From JANSWY01 sp965243755 (GTDB lineage Bacteria > Bacteroidota > Bacteroidia > Cytophagales > Cyclobacteriaceae): 64,000 nucleotides of DNA. Of this stretch, positions 1-9,394 are shown piece after piece. The translations under genes and the position numbers were made by a program. The notes under the pieces are model-generated. The model saw only the letters and a list, made by a program, of their open reading frames with translations. It searched no databases and was not told the DNA's origin. The stretch is from positions 248,001-312,000 of the forward strand of contig CBDEVW010000003.1 in NCBI GenBank assembly GCA_965243755.1. Direction: 5' to 3'. Positions within the stretch are counted from its first letter, which is position 1, and every line of letters begins with the position of its first letter.

Positions 1-330
1 ATCCACAAGGTATGTGCTTCCAGCTGGTAAGTTCCTGTAGGGATTAAGGAGTTGATGAAAAATTCGCCATGTCCTACACCGTTTTCAAGCAATACTTTCT
101 GCCTGAACACCAAACCATTTTCCCCAGTTAATTCCACGTAGAGTACTTTGCTCAAAGTAGAAAGTTCACCCCGTAACCTGGCTGGTACAATAGGCAGTGT
201 ATCGTAATGTTTCTCCTGCGATTAAATCAGAATAATTGGTGTGAAGGTAGACCTGTTCTTTAATGTCCCGCTGAGCAAAAACACCATTCACGCAAAGAAA
301 GAAAATGAGGTATGTCTGCAATCTTTTCAT
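1..330 (-). pseudogene. MG2-like secreted protein, N-terminal part, apparent frameshift, runs off left edge
   Basis: The reading frame starts at the ATG at 330-328 with a clear signal peptide (about 19 residues, ending VFAQ), followed by a segment typical of the Bacteroidota MG2/macroglobulin-like proteins that sit beside TonB receptors (YLHTN, AGETLRY, then SKVLYVEL and a GEFFIN..PTGTYQLEA pattern). The first frame hits a TGA right after a run of four C (169-172, GGGG on the coding strand). Dropping one G restores one continuous family-like protein (VTG-ELSTLSKVLYVEL). The start codon overlaps the stop of the upstream DUF4249 gene in an ATGA arrangement, so it is the last visible gene of that operon. 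It is either a real one-base insertion or a homopolymer sequencing error; the rest lies outside the window. Confidence 0.72.
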
Positions 331-1469
331 TCCCAGAAATCAGGTTTTGTTGTAGATGAAAATGAAGTGCAGTCTGAACAATGCTCAGGAGCAATAGTTG
401 CCGTGGGCGGCATTGACCCTATATTGATCAGTCTTCTTCTCGGATTCATAAAGGCATCAATTAAGTCTGGAGTTGTTTCTATGATTTCATTGGGGCTGCA
501 ATCAAAGCGATAGCCAGGACGTGAAACCGGTAAGTTCAAATCATCCCAATTAAAAAACACCCTCCTGCTTGAAACACCGGCAACTTCAAAATAGCCGAGC
601 ACCATTTCCGACTCATCCGTTGAGGAAGAGATATTCCCAAATACTGATCCCTGCTGACTATCAAACAGACTGCCTCCACCCTCGTTGATCTTTTTCAGTT
701 GCTTGTAAAAATCATAGGCTTCCCGGTTGATGGCATGGAGCTTCACCTCAATCGCATACCGATACCTTAACCGTTCTGTTTCCAGGCTTACAAAATGTAT
801 TGGAAACTCCAATAGTCTTCCTGACACATTGGACGCAGATGATCCAAGTATGAGCTGTCGGGAACGACCACTTTCATAACAAACTCCGACAGGTTCCTGC
901 CTTACCATCCAATTCCCCGGGCCCAGGTAATCCAGACTCGATGGATATGGCACACGGATTTCGTACGTCTCACTCCAGGTAGCCCGGAAAAATTGTGCGT
1001 TGGTTATCCCGGCATTTATGAAAACCTGCATACCCTGTTCATTTCTGTTGAGTATTTCTGACGGACGTTCAATCAGCTTCATATAAATGCTGTCAATATG
1101 AGGTGAGGATAACATTGGTTCCCACGAACTGCGATAAGTCTTGTTGGATGTCTCAATCACCAGCTGATAATTGACACCAGCCCTTGCAGAATATGCCTCA
1201 TTGGAATAATAGCCAGAATCAGTCTCATGGTACTGATAGCTATCACCTGCCGAAGAGTGCACATAAACGGTGGCACCTCGTACAAAATTTTGTTCTTTAT
1301 CGTTAATAGCTTTCGTGTACGAGAGATGAACTTCGTGTACTTTCAACTCATCTGTCAGGGACGCATCAATAACCAGTAATGAGTCGTTTTCTGAGGAAGT
1401 AAACTCAAATGGTTGAACACATGCCGTAATTAAGATGATTAGCCCATATGATATTTTTGACACTCGCAT
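327..1469 (-). CDS. DUF4249-type outer-membrane lipoprotein
   Basis: 380-residue protein with a lipoprotein signal peptide: hydrophobic stretch at residues 7-16 and lipobox ITAC with Cys17. The body resembles DUF4249 proteins of Bacteroidota: an N-terminal beta-sandwich region (VIDASLTDE, hydrophobic strands, a VYVHSSAG turn) and a Cys-containing C-terminal part (FDCSPNEII ... PEHCSDCTSF). The family's role is not established biochemically; its constant position next to STN-type TonB receptors suggests a surface-exposed accessory of substrate binding or uptake. The start overlaps the receptor stop by one base (TAATG) and its stop overlaps the next start by four, so the three genes are translationally coupled. 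Confidence 0.82.
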   Translation of the reverse strand: MRVSKISYGLIILITACVQPFEFTSSENDSLLVIDASLTDELKVHEVHLSYTKAINDKEQNFVRGATVYVHSSAGDSYQYHETDSGYYSNEAYSARAGVNYQLVIETSNKTYRSSWEPMLSSPHIDSIYMKLIERPSEILNRNEQGMQVFINAGITNAQFFRATWSETYEIRVPYPSSLDYLGPGNWMVRQEPVGVCYESGRSRQLILGSSASNVSGRLLEFPIHFVSLETERLRYRYAIEVKLHAINREAYDFYKQLKKINEGGGSLFDSQQGSVFGNISSSTDESEMVLGYFEVAGVSSRRVFFNWDDLNLPVSRPGYRFDCSPNEIIETTPDLIDAFMNPRRRLINIGSMPPTATIAPEHCSDCTSFSSTTKPDFWE

Positions 1470-4207
1470 TAGAACCTGAAATTGAAGGATAAAGTGGGAA
1501 TGGCAGACCCAAAAATGACCAATTTATATCCGCTGACCTCTCCGTCCCTTAAGTCGAAAAAGACTGAATATGCATTGTCCCTGCCAAGCAAATTGTATAC
1601 CGATAGCGACCAGAAAGAATGGGTTAATTTTTTAATCCGATGGCCTTCATCAAGGTTGATCCCAATATCCATTCTAAGGTAATCTGGGATCCTGAAAGTA
1701 TTTCTATCACTGTAATGCAACACCTCCATCCCTCTGAAATCATAAGCAGCCGTTGGGAAGGTAACAGGTCGCCCGGTGGAATAATTGAAGTTGTAGGAAA
1801 AACTAATACGTTTTGACACCTTATAATTGGCCACCAGATTGATACTGTGAGGTTTATCATAGTTTGTAGGATAATACGCTCCCTGATTGATCCTTTCTTC
1901 ACCATGTTGTCCGTCCAGTTGGATAAAACTTCTGGAGTAGGTATAGTTTAGCCATCCATTTAATCTTCCGGCTCTTTTTTTAGCAGAAATTTCGATACCG
2001 TAGGATTTTCCTGGTCCCTGAAGTAATACTGTTTCCACATGATCATTCAACAGGAAATCAGCCCCAACTTTAAAATCAAGGAGGTTTTGTATGTTTTTGT
2101 AATAGGATTCAGCACTAACCTCCAGTTGATTATTGAATACATTCGCATAGTACCCCACCGAAACCTGCTGTGCCGTTTGAGGTTTGATGTGGTATCCGGA
2201 AATGGTCCAGATGTCCGTGGGGGACAGGGATGCACTGTTTGACAAAGTATGCAGGTACTGTCTGTTGCTGTTTAAACTGAATTTTACGCTTGAAAATGCA
2301 TTCAAAACATATCTAAGCGCAACCCGGTATTCCGGACCGTGGTAAGTCTGCACAAATTTTCCTGGCCCAAACTGCAAAGTATCGCGAACATTGGACAAAC
2401 TTTTAGGACCCGATTCATGGTAACGCAGTACTTGTTGAGGTCCAAAACTGTGGAACACGGAATAACGGCCTCCCAGCGAAAGCTTCAGGTTTTGTTTCAT
2501 ATCAAACTCCATGGCGCCATAGACATATGACTCCCTCCCTCTTTTTTTCTGCAACTGCAGTGATACGATTTCGGAAACTTCCCCAAATGGCTTTATGGAA
2601 CCAGGATTGATCAAATAACTCTTAGTTCCTGCGCCGAAAGAATAGTGCTTATCTTCCCCGGAGTAATAATTAAAATCTCCCTTCAGCCCCAAGTCGTTAA
2701 TAGCAAAATCCTGCCTAAAAGCACTAAGTTCAAGCTGATCATTCTGAAGTTCGTAACCATACCTGGAAAAGTGACTATGCACTAGCATCTCCAGATTAGG
2801 TGAAATCAATCTTTTCCAGCTGGCTGTTGTGATAGTATTCTGATACTGTATGTCAGAAAAACTCAACAATGAATCGGCAGTTAGTCTAAGCTTATCACTA
2901 CTTATGTAGGTTGAGATTTTCAGATCGTTGGAATCATCGAGTTGATGGTCATATTGCATAAATCCGTCAGCGAATGAAGCCCTGTTTTCTCTGAAAGAAG
3001 CATTTTTGATCCTTTTGAGTATCCAGTTGGAATAGGTGGTGCGACCGCCCAGGGTCAATCCAGCTTTATCCTTGATAATTGGGATTTCAGCACTCAACCT
3101 GGAAGTAACAGGAGATAGCCCACCGGCACCCTTAAACGCTTCTTGATTGGACTTTTTCCCCGAAATATCAAATACCGATGACAATCGGCCTCCATATTGA
3201 GCCGGAATGCTGCTTTTATATACCTGCAGGTCCTCAATGACGTCTGTATTAAAAACAGAAAAGAAACCCATGAAATGACTGGCGTTGTAAACAGGAGCTC
3301 CATTGATCAGTAGCAGGTTCTGATCTGACTTTCCTCCTCTCACATTGAATCCTGCAGCCCCCTCACCCACCGTCTGAACTCCTGCAACAGTTGTTGCAAC
3401 TTTGAGCACATCTCTTTCTCCAAGTACAATCGGGACACTCTTGGTGGCTTCCACATCAATTTTCCGTACACCCATTTCCAGGTTTTTTATATTGGCATCT
3501 CGTTCAGATTCCACAAGAAGCTCCTGAAGCGCGATCACATCCTGCTCCATATTGACATCCAGCTTACCATCAGACAACAGTATAATATGTCGATATGTAT
3601 CCTTCATCCCGGCATGCTGAAAGTGAATAGTCTTTCTGCCATTGGGGAGATTTAATGAATAAAATCCTGAAACATCGGTAGTTACCGCGATGGTGGGGTT
3701 AGCACAATATACCAAGGCACCTATTACCGGTTCGCCTTTTTCATCCCTGACATACCCAATCAATGTAGCCCTTCCAGAGGCATCAATTTTACTTCTTGAT
3801 CCAATTTCAATCAATTCAGTGGTCTGCTGACGCTGGTAATCGTCCTTAAATATTAATCCTTTAGCTCCTCCGGTTTGTGGGCTTTGGGTAGTTTGAGCAA
3901 TTAATGGCTGGGCGATGATCTGAATGCCATGAGTGAGGTATACATTTTGATCAATGACCAGTGAATAAATATCAAGTGGATGGAATATCGATTGAAGTAT
4001 GTCTTTAAGGGGTTCGTTTGCGAAAGTGCCTGTGTATGTAAGCGTGTCCAGCCACTGGTGCTTGTAAAAGAATTTCAGTCCGGTGGCACCTTCCAGCTCT
4101 GTTATCACCTCCAAAACAGGGGTGCCTTCAAAACTGAAACTGAAAGTTTGCTGAGCATTCACCTGAATTACAGCGAAGGTTAGTAGTATTGACAGTACTA
4201 TTCTCAT
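1469..4207 (-). CDS. TonB-dependent outer-membrane receptor with STN and carboxypeptidase-regulatory domains
   Basis: 912 residues. Signal peptide 1-19 (ends NAQ); STN (secretin/TonB short N-terminal) domain about 20-95; an Ig-like carboxypeptidase-regulatory repeat about 146-225 (LIGYVRDEKGEPVIGALV, with TDVSGFYSL); plug domain about 250-370 (GERDVLKVATTVAGVQ, then NVRGGKSDQNLLLINGAPVYN); then a 22-strand-type barrel ending in FNFRF, a typical C-terminal aromatic. It should import a ligand across the outer membrane using TonB energy; the ligand cannot be told. STN domains often signal to a FecR/ECF pair, but none is adjacent here. The start overlaps the upstream gene by four bases (ATGA). 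It belongs to a four-gene cassette. Confidence 0.92.
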   Translation of the reverse strand: MRIVLSILLTFAVIQVNAQQTFSFSFEGTPVLEVITELEGATGLKFFYKHQWLDTLTYTGTFANEPLKDILQSIFHPLDIYSLVIDQNVYLTHGIQIIAQPLIAQTTQSPQTGGAKGLIFKDDYQRQQTTELIEIGSRSKIDASGRATLIGYVRDEKGEPVIGALVYCANPTIAVTTDVSGFYSLNLPNGRKTIHFQHAGMKDTYRHIILLSDGKLDVNMEQDVIALQELLVESERDANIKNLEMGVRKIDVEATKSVPIVLGERDVLKVATTVAGVQTVGEGAAGFNVRGGKSDQNLLLINGAPVYNASHFMGFFSVFNTDVIEDLQVYKSSIPAQYGGRLSSVFDISGKKSNQEAFKGAGGLSPVTSRLSAEIPIIKDKAGLTLGGRTTYSNWILKRIKNASFRENRASFADGFMQYDHQLDDSNDLKISTYISSDKLRLTADSLLSFSDIQYQNTITTASWKRLISPNLEMLVHSHFSRYGYELQNDQLELSAFRQDFAINDLGLKGDFNYYSGEDKHYSFGAGTKSYLINPGSIKPFGEVSEIVSLQLQKKRGRESYVYGAMEFDMKQNLKLSLGGRYSVFHSFGPQQVLRYHESGPKSLSNVRDTLQFGPGKFVQTYHGPEYRVALRYVLNAFSSVKFSLNSNRQYLHTLSNSASLSPTDIWTISGYHIKPQTAQQVSVGYYANVFNNQLEVSAESYYKNIQNLLDFKVGADFLLNDHVETVLLQGPGKSYGIEISAKKRAGRLNGWLNYTYSRSFIQLDGQHGEERINQGAYYPTNYDKPHSINLVANYKVSKRISFSYNFNYSTGRPVTFPTAAYDFRGMEVLHYSDRNTFRIPDYLRMDIGINLDEGHRIKKLTHSFWSLSVYNLLGRDNAYSVFFDLRDGEVSGYKLVIFGSAIPTLSFNFRF

Positions 4208-4938
4208 GGGCCTTCAAGGATTTGATTGATTTCCGAACCAAATTGATTCAACCATGAGACCGGGGTCTTACTAAATCTTCTAATTCTCAATGCTTTTCCT
4301 ATTTGCTTTACTTCCTGTGCCTTGTCATCAAATATTTTCGCCACATGGGAGGCTCGGCTTACCTTTATAAATTCCTTACCTACCTTCAAATAGAAAGTGG
4401 AATAGGCTTCATAATTGGGTTGTCTGTCTTTTAATACAAGACTCTTGGACACCTTTTCATACATAGAAACGCTGCTTCCTTCATATATCGCCATGAAGAA
4501 TCCTTCAGGCAATCCAGTACTATCGTTGGCCAGAAATACAAATTTTGAGTCGTCAATTACAAACCAATCAACCTGGTATTGAATGAGCCGGATGGGTTGT
4601 TGCGCGTATTCCGGATGTGTCATATTAATGGTGAGAACAACATCCAGTTCAAGATCATATAGAAGAGGGACATGCTCATACACCTTTCCCCGGTAACGAA
4701 TTCCTGAAGGCTGCCAGGTTTTGTGGAAGTAAGCATGGGTATCCCTGGATTTCCTTTCCAACTGATGATACTGTCCTGTAAATACCTCCTGGTTGGCCTC
4801 CCCCACGTTTTTATCATACCAGTTTACTCCGTCCTTCAACGAGAACTCATCCAAACTGTATTGGGCCAACATATTCCCATTCAGTCCAGCAATGAACAAC
4901 AAGACAGCACAGATCCTATGAAGTGAGAGTAGCCACAT
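4204..4938 (-). CDS. unrecognised secreted protein heading the TonB receptor operon
   Basis: I do not recognise a family. I chose the ATG at 4938 because it places a signal peptide at the N terminus (MWLLSLHRICAVLLFIAGL, cleavage after MLAQ); an upstream start in frame at 4977 would add 13 non-signal residues. The mature part, about 220 residues, is rich in aromatic and charged residues, without transmembrane helices or Cys, and looks like an all-beta or mixed periplasmic/surface protein. Its stop overlaps the receptor start by four bases, so it is likely made together with the receptor and may be a periplasmic or surface partner. The function is unknown. Confidence 0.75.
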   Translation of the reverse strand: MWLLSLHRICAVLLFIAGLNGNMLAQYSLDEFSLKDGVNWYDKNVGEANQEVFTGQYHQLERKSRDTHAYFHKTWQPSGIRYRGKVYEHVPLLYDLELDVVLTINMTHPEYAQQPIRLIQYQVDWFVIDDSKFVFLANDSTGLPEGFFMAIYEGSSVSMYEKVSKSLVLKDRQPNYEAYSTFYLKVGKEFIKVSRASHVAKIFDDKAQEVKQIGKALRIRRFSKTPVSWLNQFGSEINQILEGP

Positions 4939-5002
4939 GATGTAGTAAATATGGGCATTCACTCCATCTGAGGGCATAGGTTTTTATTCCAATGAGGCAG
5001 GC

Positions 5003-5704
5003 TTATGTTTCATCATTCCTTAATGGACTTGAATCGGACGAAAATTGGTTCAGTTTTCTTTCGATATGGTTTATGAAATGCAGATGGTGTCTCAGGTCAT
5101 CAATTGTAGCTTTGTAGGTCCTGACCTGGGATAACTTTGGGAATGTTAGTTTACCCTTCACCATCGAGAAAGATGCTGTAAGCACCAGATAATTCATCGC
5201 CAGTAAAACCACCTGAATTCCCTCCTTTGGCACCTCTTTGAAACCAACTTTGTTAGCTGTTCGGGTATTGATGATGTAGGAAGTACCAATAACAGTCATT
5301 GACGGTTCATCGGCGTGAAGTGCAATCAATTGCTTCAATCCCTGAACATAGGCCAACAGGACCTTTCTGGATCTCATCGCAGGGTTGTCATTCCTGGTAA
5401 GCACAAAGCAATAATCGAAAAGTGTACCTCCATGAACCCTAATGGAATGCTTTCCAGGCTGCCCCAACAACAAGGGTGAATAATATACCAGCTTACCCTG
5501 CTTGACCAACCCGGGAGTATCCACAAACGGTGCTAAAAAAGTAATTCCAAGCCATACAATCACTGGAATTATCCAATACCAGCCAATAATTGCGCTTATG
5601 ACACTTATCACCACAATGGGACTGACAATTAGTAAAACAACGCTCAACAGAGCCATTCTTTGCTGTCTGGGTGTCTTCTCGTAATACCTGTGGCGAATTT
5701 TCAT
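5003..5704 (-). CDS. membrane protein of unknown function with two N-terminal helices
   Basis: 233 residues beginning at ATG 5704. A basic N terminus (KIRHRYYEKTPRQQR) is followed by two hydrophobic helices at about 19-40 and 42-60, then a soluble domain of about 170 residues with mixed beta content (YYSPLLLG, IRVHGGTLFDYCFVL, IGTSYIIN) and a charged helical C terminus. The positive N terminus suggests both ends face the cytoplasm. It lies just upstream of and in the same direction as the TonB receptor cassette (65 bases to the selected start), so it may share its transcript. I cannot name a family. Confidence 0.68.
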   Translation of the reverse strand: MKIRHRYYEKTPRQQRMALLSVVLLIVSPIVVISVISAIIGWYWIIPVIVWLGITFLAPFVDTPGLVKQGKLVYYSPLLLGQPGKHSIRVHGGTLFDYCFVLTRNDNPAMRSRKVLLAYVQGLKQLIALHADEPSMTVIGTSYIINTRTANKVGFKEVPKEGIQVVLLAMNYLVLTASFSMVKGKLTFPKLSQVRTYKATIDDLRHHLHFINHIERKLNQFSSDSSPLRNDET

Positions 5705-5774
5705 GCCTGCAAGAATAACTATTCTGAAGATTAAATCATCAGTAAGTTACCTCCACGTAGTAACCGGGAATCTT

Positions 5775-8105
5775 TTATGCCTTTGCGAAACCAAACTGCA
5801 CCCTAAAAATTGTGCCTTTTCCATTGTTACTGATGGCTTCAATATGACCATTCATGGCATCCACATATCTTTTCACAATGGACAACCCCAGTCCAACAGA
5901 TGATTCTTTACCGGTAGGTCTTGCAGATAGTTTTGCAAAGCGTTTGAAAAGCTGTTTTTTATCTTCCTGAGAAAAACCCGGACCCTCATCAATGATGCTT
6001 GCTACAATCGTATGATCTTCTTCATCCAGTTTTACCTCTATACAGCTCTTCTCTGGTGAAAACTTAAGGGCATTTGAAAGTAAATTCTCAAAAACCTGTA
6101 TGGAGTAGTTGCGGTCAATGAAAGCATAATATTTGTTTTCAGGTAACTCCCTTTTCATATCGATGTGTTTTTCACTGGCACGAAGCACAAAGCTATCTGC
6201 AACTGTATTCAGTATTTCTGCCAAGTCACAAACCTGGAGATTCATCTTCAATGATTCAGACTCAATGGCATTGACATCCAGCACTCTTTCAATCAGGTCA
6301 TTCATTCTGGCAGATGAATTTTCTATAAACCTGAAATAATCTACCTGATCTTTGCTTAGCTTGCCGTTGAGACCTTCTTTCAACAGTGCTGACAAATTGT
6401 TGATGTTGTTCAAAGGATTTCTTAAATCATGCGCCACCACACCAATGAGCTCATTTTTTTCCTGGTTCAGTTTAGCAAGTTGTGCATTAGACTTTTGTTT
6501 GTTGCGGTAAAGCCAATATAATGTCCCAATCAAAAGAACTGTCAATGCTAGTCCGGCAAAGGCATAATTTCTGGTGAGTACCTGCCGCTTAAGGTCCTCC
6601 TGGTATTGAAGTTCCTCCCTCTCCTGTCTTGCTTCTAAAAGCTGTTTTTCCTTTTCAAACTCATACCTCGCAGTTAATCTCAGGATTTCTGATTTATTGT
6701 TCTCACTATAAATTGAATCATCCAGGGCCACCATCAACTCATGAAACTCCAGCGCCCTCGGGTAGTCGCCTTTTAGCTTGTAAGCCTGGTAAAGTTCCTT
6801 TGATGCCAGGTGCGCCAGTGGGATAAAATTGTTTTCATGAGCTAATTGAAAAGACTTTAAAAAATTTCTGATTGCAGCGCCAGTATTACCTTTCTTCTGG
6901 TAATGTCTTCCTATGCCCTGGAGGGAGGATATCTGAAACTCCATCATCTGGCATCTCTTTGAGAGTTCCAGGACTTCCTGATAGTAAACTATCGCAGAAT
7001 CCGGCTGATCAATACTTTCAAACAATCGGGCAATGCCTTCATAGATAAAAGGTGACAAACACTCGTTACCATAAGTGGCATTATGATCAAGTACTTTACC
7101 ATAGTATTCCAGGGATTTGTTGGGTTGTTTCAGTACGGAATAGATGTAGGCGATATTGCTCAATGTCCCGGTATAATCTCTGTGGCTATTGATTTTTTCG
7201 GCCATTTCCAGTGATTTATTGAAGTAAACCAAACTCTCCTCATTATCTCCCTGCACAGCGTATATGATCCCAAGTTCATTCAACTGATTCATTTGCAATC
7301 TTGGATTACCAAGACTATCTGCAATTGCCAACGCTCTGAATAAGTAATCGCTGGCGATGGTCATTTGCCCCAATGAAACATTCACGGACCCCAAAAAATT
7401 TAGCGCCACAGCTTCCTTTTCTCTTTCACCGAACCGACGAAATACATTAACTGCAGACTCAGCAAGATCCAGGGCCTCATGCAAGCGCCCGATTCTGGTC
7501 AGCGAACTGGATTGATAAGCCTTTGCCCAGCTGATCATGATGGTATCATTAAGCTGTCGATACAATTCAATAGACTTGTCGAAATAATTCAAAGCGCTAT
7601 CATGTTGATGCAGCAGTTGAAATACAGTTCCCAATTCATGAAATGCTGCGGCTTTGATTGGAGGGTAATTCTGAGCTTTTACTGCAATTTCTCTGCATTC
7701 CAGCATGGCATCATCAAACTTTGAGTTCATTCGAAGGTTGGAAGCCAGGTGAAGTTTACTCAGTAGCAACAACGATTGATCATGCCAGTTTTCTGCAATA
7801 TTACGTGCCAGGAGACCATACTCCTCTCCCTTTTTAGAGTCCAGGTCCTTGTACAGCTCTGAAAGCTCGATCAATACTGGAAGGCTGTCCCTGGTAGAAG
7901 ATACGATAGCAAGTTCGTTTAAAAGCAATTGCTGTTGCTTTTCAAGGATGGTTTGTGCTGCAACTTCATTAATCCACAAGAAACAAATGACCAAACTAAA
8001 TATGCCTGATTTACAATAGATGAGGTGTTTTGCTCGGGTGTTTGGTGGGAATAGGGTGTTCTTTATCCTCTCCAAAAACCTCCACACGTGTATAGTTACC
8101 CGCAT
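5775..8105 (-). CDS. TPR-repeat sensor histidine kinase
   Basis: 776 residues. Signal anchor about 28-50; extracytoplasmic TPR-type repeats about 60-470 (repeated patterns such as ALNYFDKSIELY, SLEYYGKVLD, AIVYYQEVLEL); a coiled coil 470-510; transmembrane helix 514-532; HisKA domain with phospho-acceptor His559 (VAHDLRNPL); and an ATPase domain with N box (FENLLSNALKF, about 672-682), G1 DEGPG at 706-710 and G2 GLGLS at 738-742. All catalytic motifs are present. There is no receiver domain and no adjacent response regulator, so the phosphotransfer partner is elsewhere. The ligand is probably a periplasmic protein or peptide, given the TPR sensor. The catalytic core closely resembles that of the kinase at 11337-13142. 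Confidence 0.92.
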   Translation of the reverse strand: MRVTIHVWRFLERIKNTLFPPNTRAKHLIYCKSGIFSLVICFLWINEVAAQTILEKQQQLLLNELAIVSSTRDSLPVLIELSELYKDLDSKKGEEYGLLARNIAENWHDQSLLLLSKLHLASNLRMNSKFDDAMLECREIAVKAQNYPPIKAAAFHELGTVFQLLHQHDSALNYFDKSIELYRQLNDTIMISWAKAYQSSSLTRIGRLHEALDLAESAVNVFRRFGEREKEAVALNFLGSVNVSLGQMTIASDYLFRALAIADSLGNPRLQMNQLNELGIIYAVQGDNEESLVYFNKSLEMAEKINSHRDYTGTLSNIAYIYSVLKQPNKSLEYYGKVLDHNATYGNECLSPFIYEGIARLFESIDQPDSAIVYYQEVLELSKRCQMMEFQISSLQGIGRHYQKKGNTGAAIRNFLKSFQLAHENNFIPLAHLASKELYQAYKLKGDYPRALEFHELMVALDDSIYSENNKSEILRLTARYEFEKEKQLLEARQEREELQYQEDLKRQVLTRNYAFAGLALTVLLIGTLYWLYRNKQKSNAQLAKLNQEKNELIGVVAHDLRNPLNNINNLSALLKEGLNGKLSKDQVDYFRFIENSSARMNDLIERVLDVNAIESESLKMNLQVCDLAEILNTVADSFVLRASEKHIDMKRELPENKYYAFIDRNYSIQVFENLLSNALKFSPEKSCIEVKLDEEDHTIVASIIDEGPGFSQEDKKQLFKRFAKLSARPTGKESSVGLGLSIVKRYVDAMNGHIEAISNNGKGTIFRVQFGFAKA

Positions 8106-8221
8106 AAAAAGATTTTAAATGGCAGTAGGACGTTGCTTTACTAAAAATAATCAATTTCCGGGTGAGAAGCGACTACACCAAGCATTAATGTGATGGTCTG
8201 GAGAAAAGCCCAGGAACATCA

Positions 8222-9334
8222 CTACATATTTGAAGGGTTTTGAGTCAATGCGTAAATCGCAAATGAACCCAACCAATGTCCTCCTTCATAACTGTCACCC
8301 ACCAGGTTTGGTAGTGAATATTCCACATGTTTGTTTGCCAGGGGCTTGAGATGACTATACGCTACATATTGATTTGCCAATCCATACATGACCCATGCCC
8401 TGCTAAAATTCAATCCATCGAGGTGAACCATCTTGCCATCCGTCCTGTCAGAAACTTCTCCTACGGCTATGTCAAAGGTGGTCTTTTTCAGGTCTGGCGC
8501 AAACTGGTCGATCCATTGGTCAAACTCTTCTTTTGTCAGGATTTTTCTCATGATATCAATTTCCTCAAAACAGGGAGAAAGGAAATCATACCCGCTTGGC
8601 TCCCATTCAAATGGGCAACCCTGATCATTCAAATAAAACTCCCTGGCTTTACTTTCAATGGTTTTCTGCAAGATATCAGCATTCATGGTCTTCGCATAAT
8701 CCCAGGCAAAAGACATCCCGAAGGCCGTATTGGTATGTTCTCCAACCCTGATGGGATATCTCAACTTTGGCAGGTAATCAATATACCTGGACGCGATAAG
8801 ATCCGTCAAGGGTTTTAGATTGATTTCCAGCTTTTTGGCAAACGGATCATTCCATGTATGTAACTCTTCTGCCAGTTTGAGAAGCCACGCCCATCCGTAC
8901 GTACGCTCGTAGGTCTTGTTGATCTCTTTACTGAAGTAAACCAGTTCTCCTCTTATATTCTCAGCGGACAGGTTCTGCTCCAGGACCGACTTCAATTCCT
9001 CCGCATTTTCAAGCTCTGGAAACTCCTTTAGCAACTTCACCATTGACCAATGCCCATGCACTGCAGAATGCCAGTCGAAACAACCATAGAACGCCGGATG
9101 TAATACGTGTGGTTCGTTCAGGTCCTCTTTGCTGCCAATGGTCTGTCCGAGCTTGTTCGGATATTCTGTATTCACACAGCCCAACGGTAATGCTGCCAGT
9201 CTTTCCGCCTGATCCTTTTCAAGAGATATTACCTTGTATTCGGGAATGACGGGATTATTTACCGTACCATCTCCAGGTCCATTCTGGCAGCTGATCAAAA
9301 AAAGTATGGTCGAAATCAAACTAAGTTTTTTCAT
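8222..9334 (-). CDS. DUF2891 family lipoprotein
   Basis: The ATG at 9334 gives a lipoprotein signal (MKKLSLISTILFLISC, Cys16); an upstream in-frame start at 9391 would bury this signal, so I rejected it. The mature protein (about 355 residues) matches DUF2891: HPAFYGCFDWHSAVHGHW near the N terminus, TYGWAWLLKLAEEL, HTNTAFGMSFAWDYA, and SYEGGHWLGSFAIYAL at the C terminus. The many conserved aromatic and His residues and the all-helical pattern suggest an alpha/alpha-barrel enzyme of the glycoside-hydrolase or epimerase type, but no activity is established for the family. It is anchored in the envelope. It is monocistronic as far as I can see. Confidence 0.86.
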   Translation of the reverse strand: MKKLSLISTILFLISCQNGPGDGTVNNPVIPEYKVISLEKDQAERLAALPLGCVNTEYPNKLGQTIGSKEDLNEPHVLHPAFYGCFDWHSAVHGHWSMVKLLKEFPELENAEELKSVLEQNLSAENIRGELVYFSKEINKTYERTYGWAWLLKLAEELHTWNDPFAKKLEINLKPLTDLIASRYIDYLPKLRYPIRVGEHTNTAFGMSFAWDYAKTMNADILQKTIESKAREFYLNDQGCPFEWEPSGYDFLSPCFEEIDIMRKILTKEEFDQWIDQFAPDLKKTTFDIAVGEVSDRTDGKMVHLDGLNFSRAWVMYGLANQYVAYSHLKPLANKHVEYSLPNLVGDSYEGGHWLGSFAIYALTQNPSNM

Positions 9335-9394
9335 GAAGCAAGGTATTTCGCCCCAATTTAAAAATTCGGATGGTAACAGACCAAATATCAACGC

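Noticed and set aside
241..513. 90-residue open frame on the plus strand
   Set aside because: It lies antisense to the start of the MG2-like gene and the end of the DUF4249 gene; GTG start, no family pattern.
8327..8818. 163-residue open frame on the plus strand
   Set aside because: Entirely antisense to the DUF2891 gene, with no signal or domain; composition fits a shadow frame.
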